Source: RGIG1752 sp045650425
GTDB lineage: Bacteria; Bacillota_I; Bacilli_A; RF39; UBA660
Assembly: GCA_045650425.1 (NCBI GenBank)
Contig: JAZRRD010000048.1
Location: 1-7,430, forward strand
DNA length: 7,430 nucleotides
Direction: 5' to 3'
Shown one piece after another: positions 7,365 to 7,430 of this stretch. Position 1 is the stretch's first letter, and each line of letters opens with the position of its first letter. Made by a program: the position numbers and the translations under genes. A model generated the notes under the pieces. The model had not been told where the DNA came from. It saw only the letters and a list, made by a program, of their open reading frames with translations, and ran no database searches.

Positions 7365-7430
7365 ATGAGGTTAAAATGGACTGATGAAAAAATAATTGAA
7401 TATATAGAAAAAGAAGATTACATATTTATG
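7365..7430 (+). CDS. Start of a second intron-encoded endonuclease-like ORF (partial, 22 codons)
   Basis: ATG 7365 opens a frame that runs to the window edge, with a strong ribosome site and consensus promoter upstream. The 22 visible residues (MRLKWTDEKIIEYIEKEDYIFM) resemble the segment that leads into zinc ribbon 2 of the intron 1 endonuclease (KLTYEYVKEYIESFGYILL): an aromatic turn, an Ile/Val helix, then a Y-I strand. With the shared promoter and leader, this suggests a related zinc-ribbon homing endonuclease. The nuclease domain is outside the window, so the function is inferred. Confidence 0.6.
   Translation, partial: MRLKWTDEKIIEYIEKEDYIFM

Larger units (their letters stand above)
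7071..7430 (+). ncRNA. Second group I intron in the tape measure gene, 5' part only (runs off window)
   Basis: The 5' half of a group I fold is visible. P1: exon TGGGCT (7065-7070) pairs with AGCCTA (7079-7084). P2: AGTTGTCGA (7084-7092) pairs with TTGGCAACT (7097-7105) including G·T pairs, GTAA loop. P4: TGCA (7121-7124) with TGCA (7264-7267). P5: CCC (7131-7133) with GGG (7255-7257), then CCTTAC (7139-7144) with GTAAGG (7196-7201). Within P5 are a hairpin ATAGAG/CTCTAT capped by GG-GAAA-CC (7151-7172), a small TAC-GAAA-GTA hairpin (7178-7187) and AGTAATA/TATTACT (7232-7249). The segment CCCTAAAGCC and the string GCA...AAG...CTAA before the ORF line up with intron 1, so the ORF again lies in L6. 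P3', P6', P7-P9 and the 3' splice site are beyond the window. The P5 region is much larger than in intron 1. Confidence 0.82.

Overview
The window is AT-rich, reads almost entirely on the + strand, relies on AGA (Arg) and ATA (Ile) codons and has strong AAAGGAG-type ribosome binding sites. This fits a tailed bacteriophage or prophage of a low-GC Gram-positive host, most likely clostridial; the host is inferred from base and codon composition only. It is part of the tail-morphogenesis module.

Layout: (1) the 3' end of an unrecognised gene, 1-270; (2) a probable major tail tube protein, 308-868, closed by a strong rho-independent terminator at 885-914; (3) a non-coding gap, 869-1024; (4) a probable tail-assembly chaperone, 1025-1534; (5) a small protein resembling HK97-gp10-type tail/neck proteins, 1550-1963; (6) a long TP901-type tape measure gene starting at 1982 and still open at the end of the window.

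The tape measure gene is interrupted twice. The first interruption, 4772-5872, is a complete group IA-type self-splicing intron. P1 to P9.2 can be drawn by hand, including P7.1/P7.2, several GNRA loops, and P1 and P10 pairings that fix both splice sites to the base. A 228-residue homing endonuclease (two zinc ribbons plus a PD-(D/E)XK/Vsr-like nuclease domain) sits in loop L6. Removing the intron joins the TMP core as ...MMNYAG + NNFAIS... in one frame. The second interruption starts at about 7071 and runs off the window. It has a group I-like P1/P2/P4/P5 layout and, at the same place, the start of a second ORF.

Both intron ORFs are preceded by the same cassette: TTGACA, a 17-nt spacer, TATAAT, and an AAAGGAG ribosome site. 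Each endonuclease therefore appears to be transcribed from its own strong sigma-A promoter inside a late structural gene. Both introns put TAA in frame at the 5' splice site, so unspliced RNA gives only a truncated tape measure protein. Splicing is therefore needed for a full-length tail ruler.
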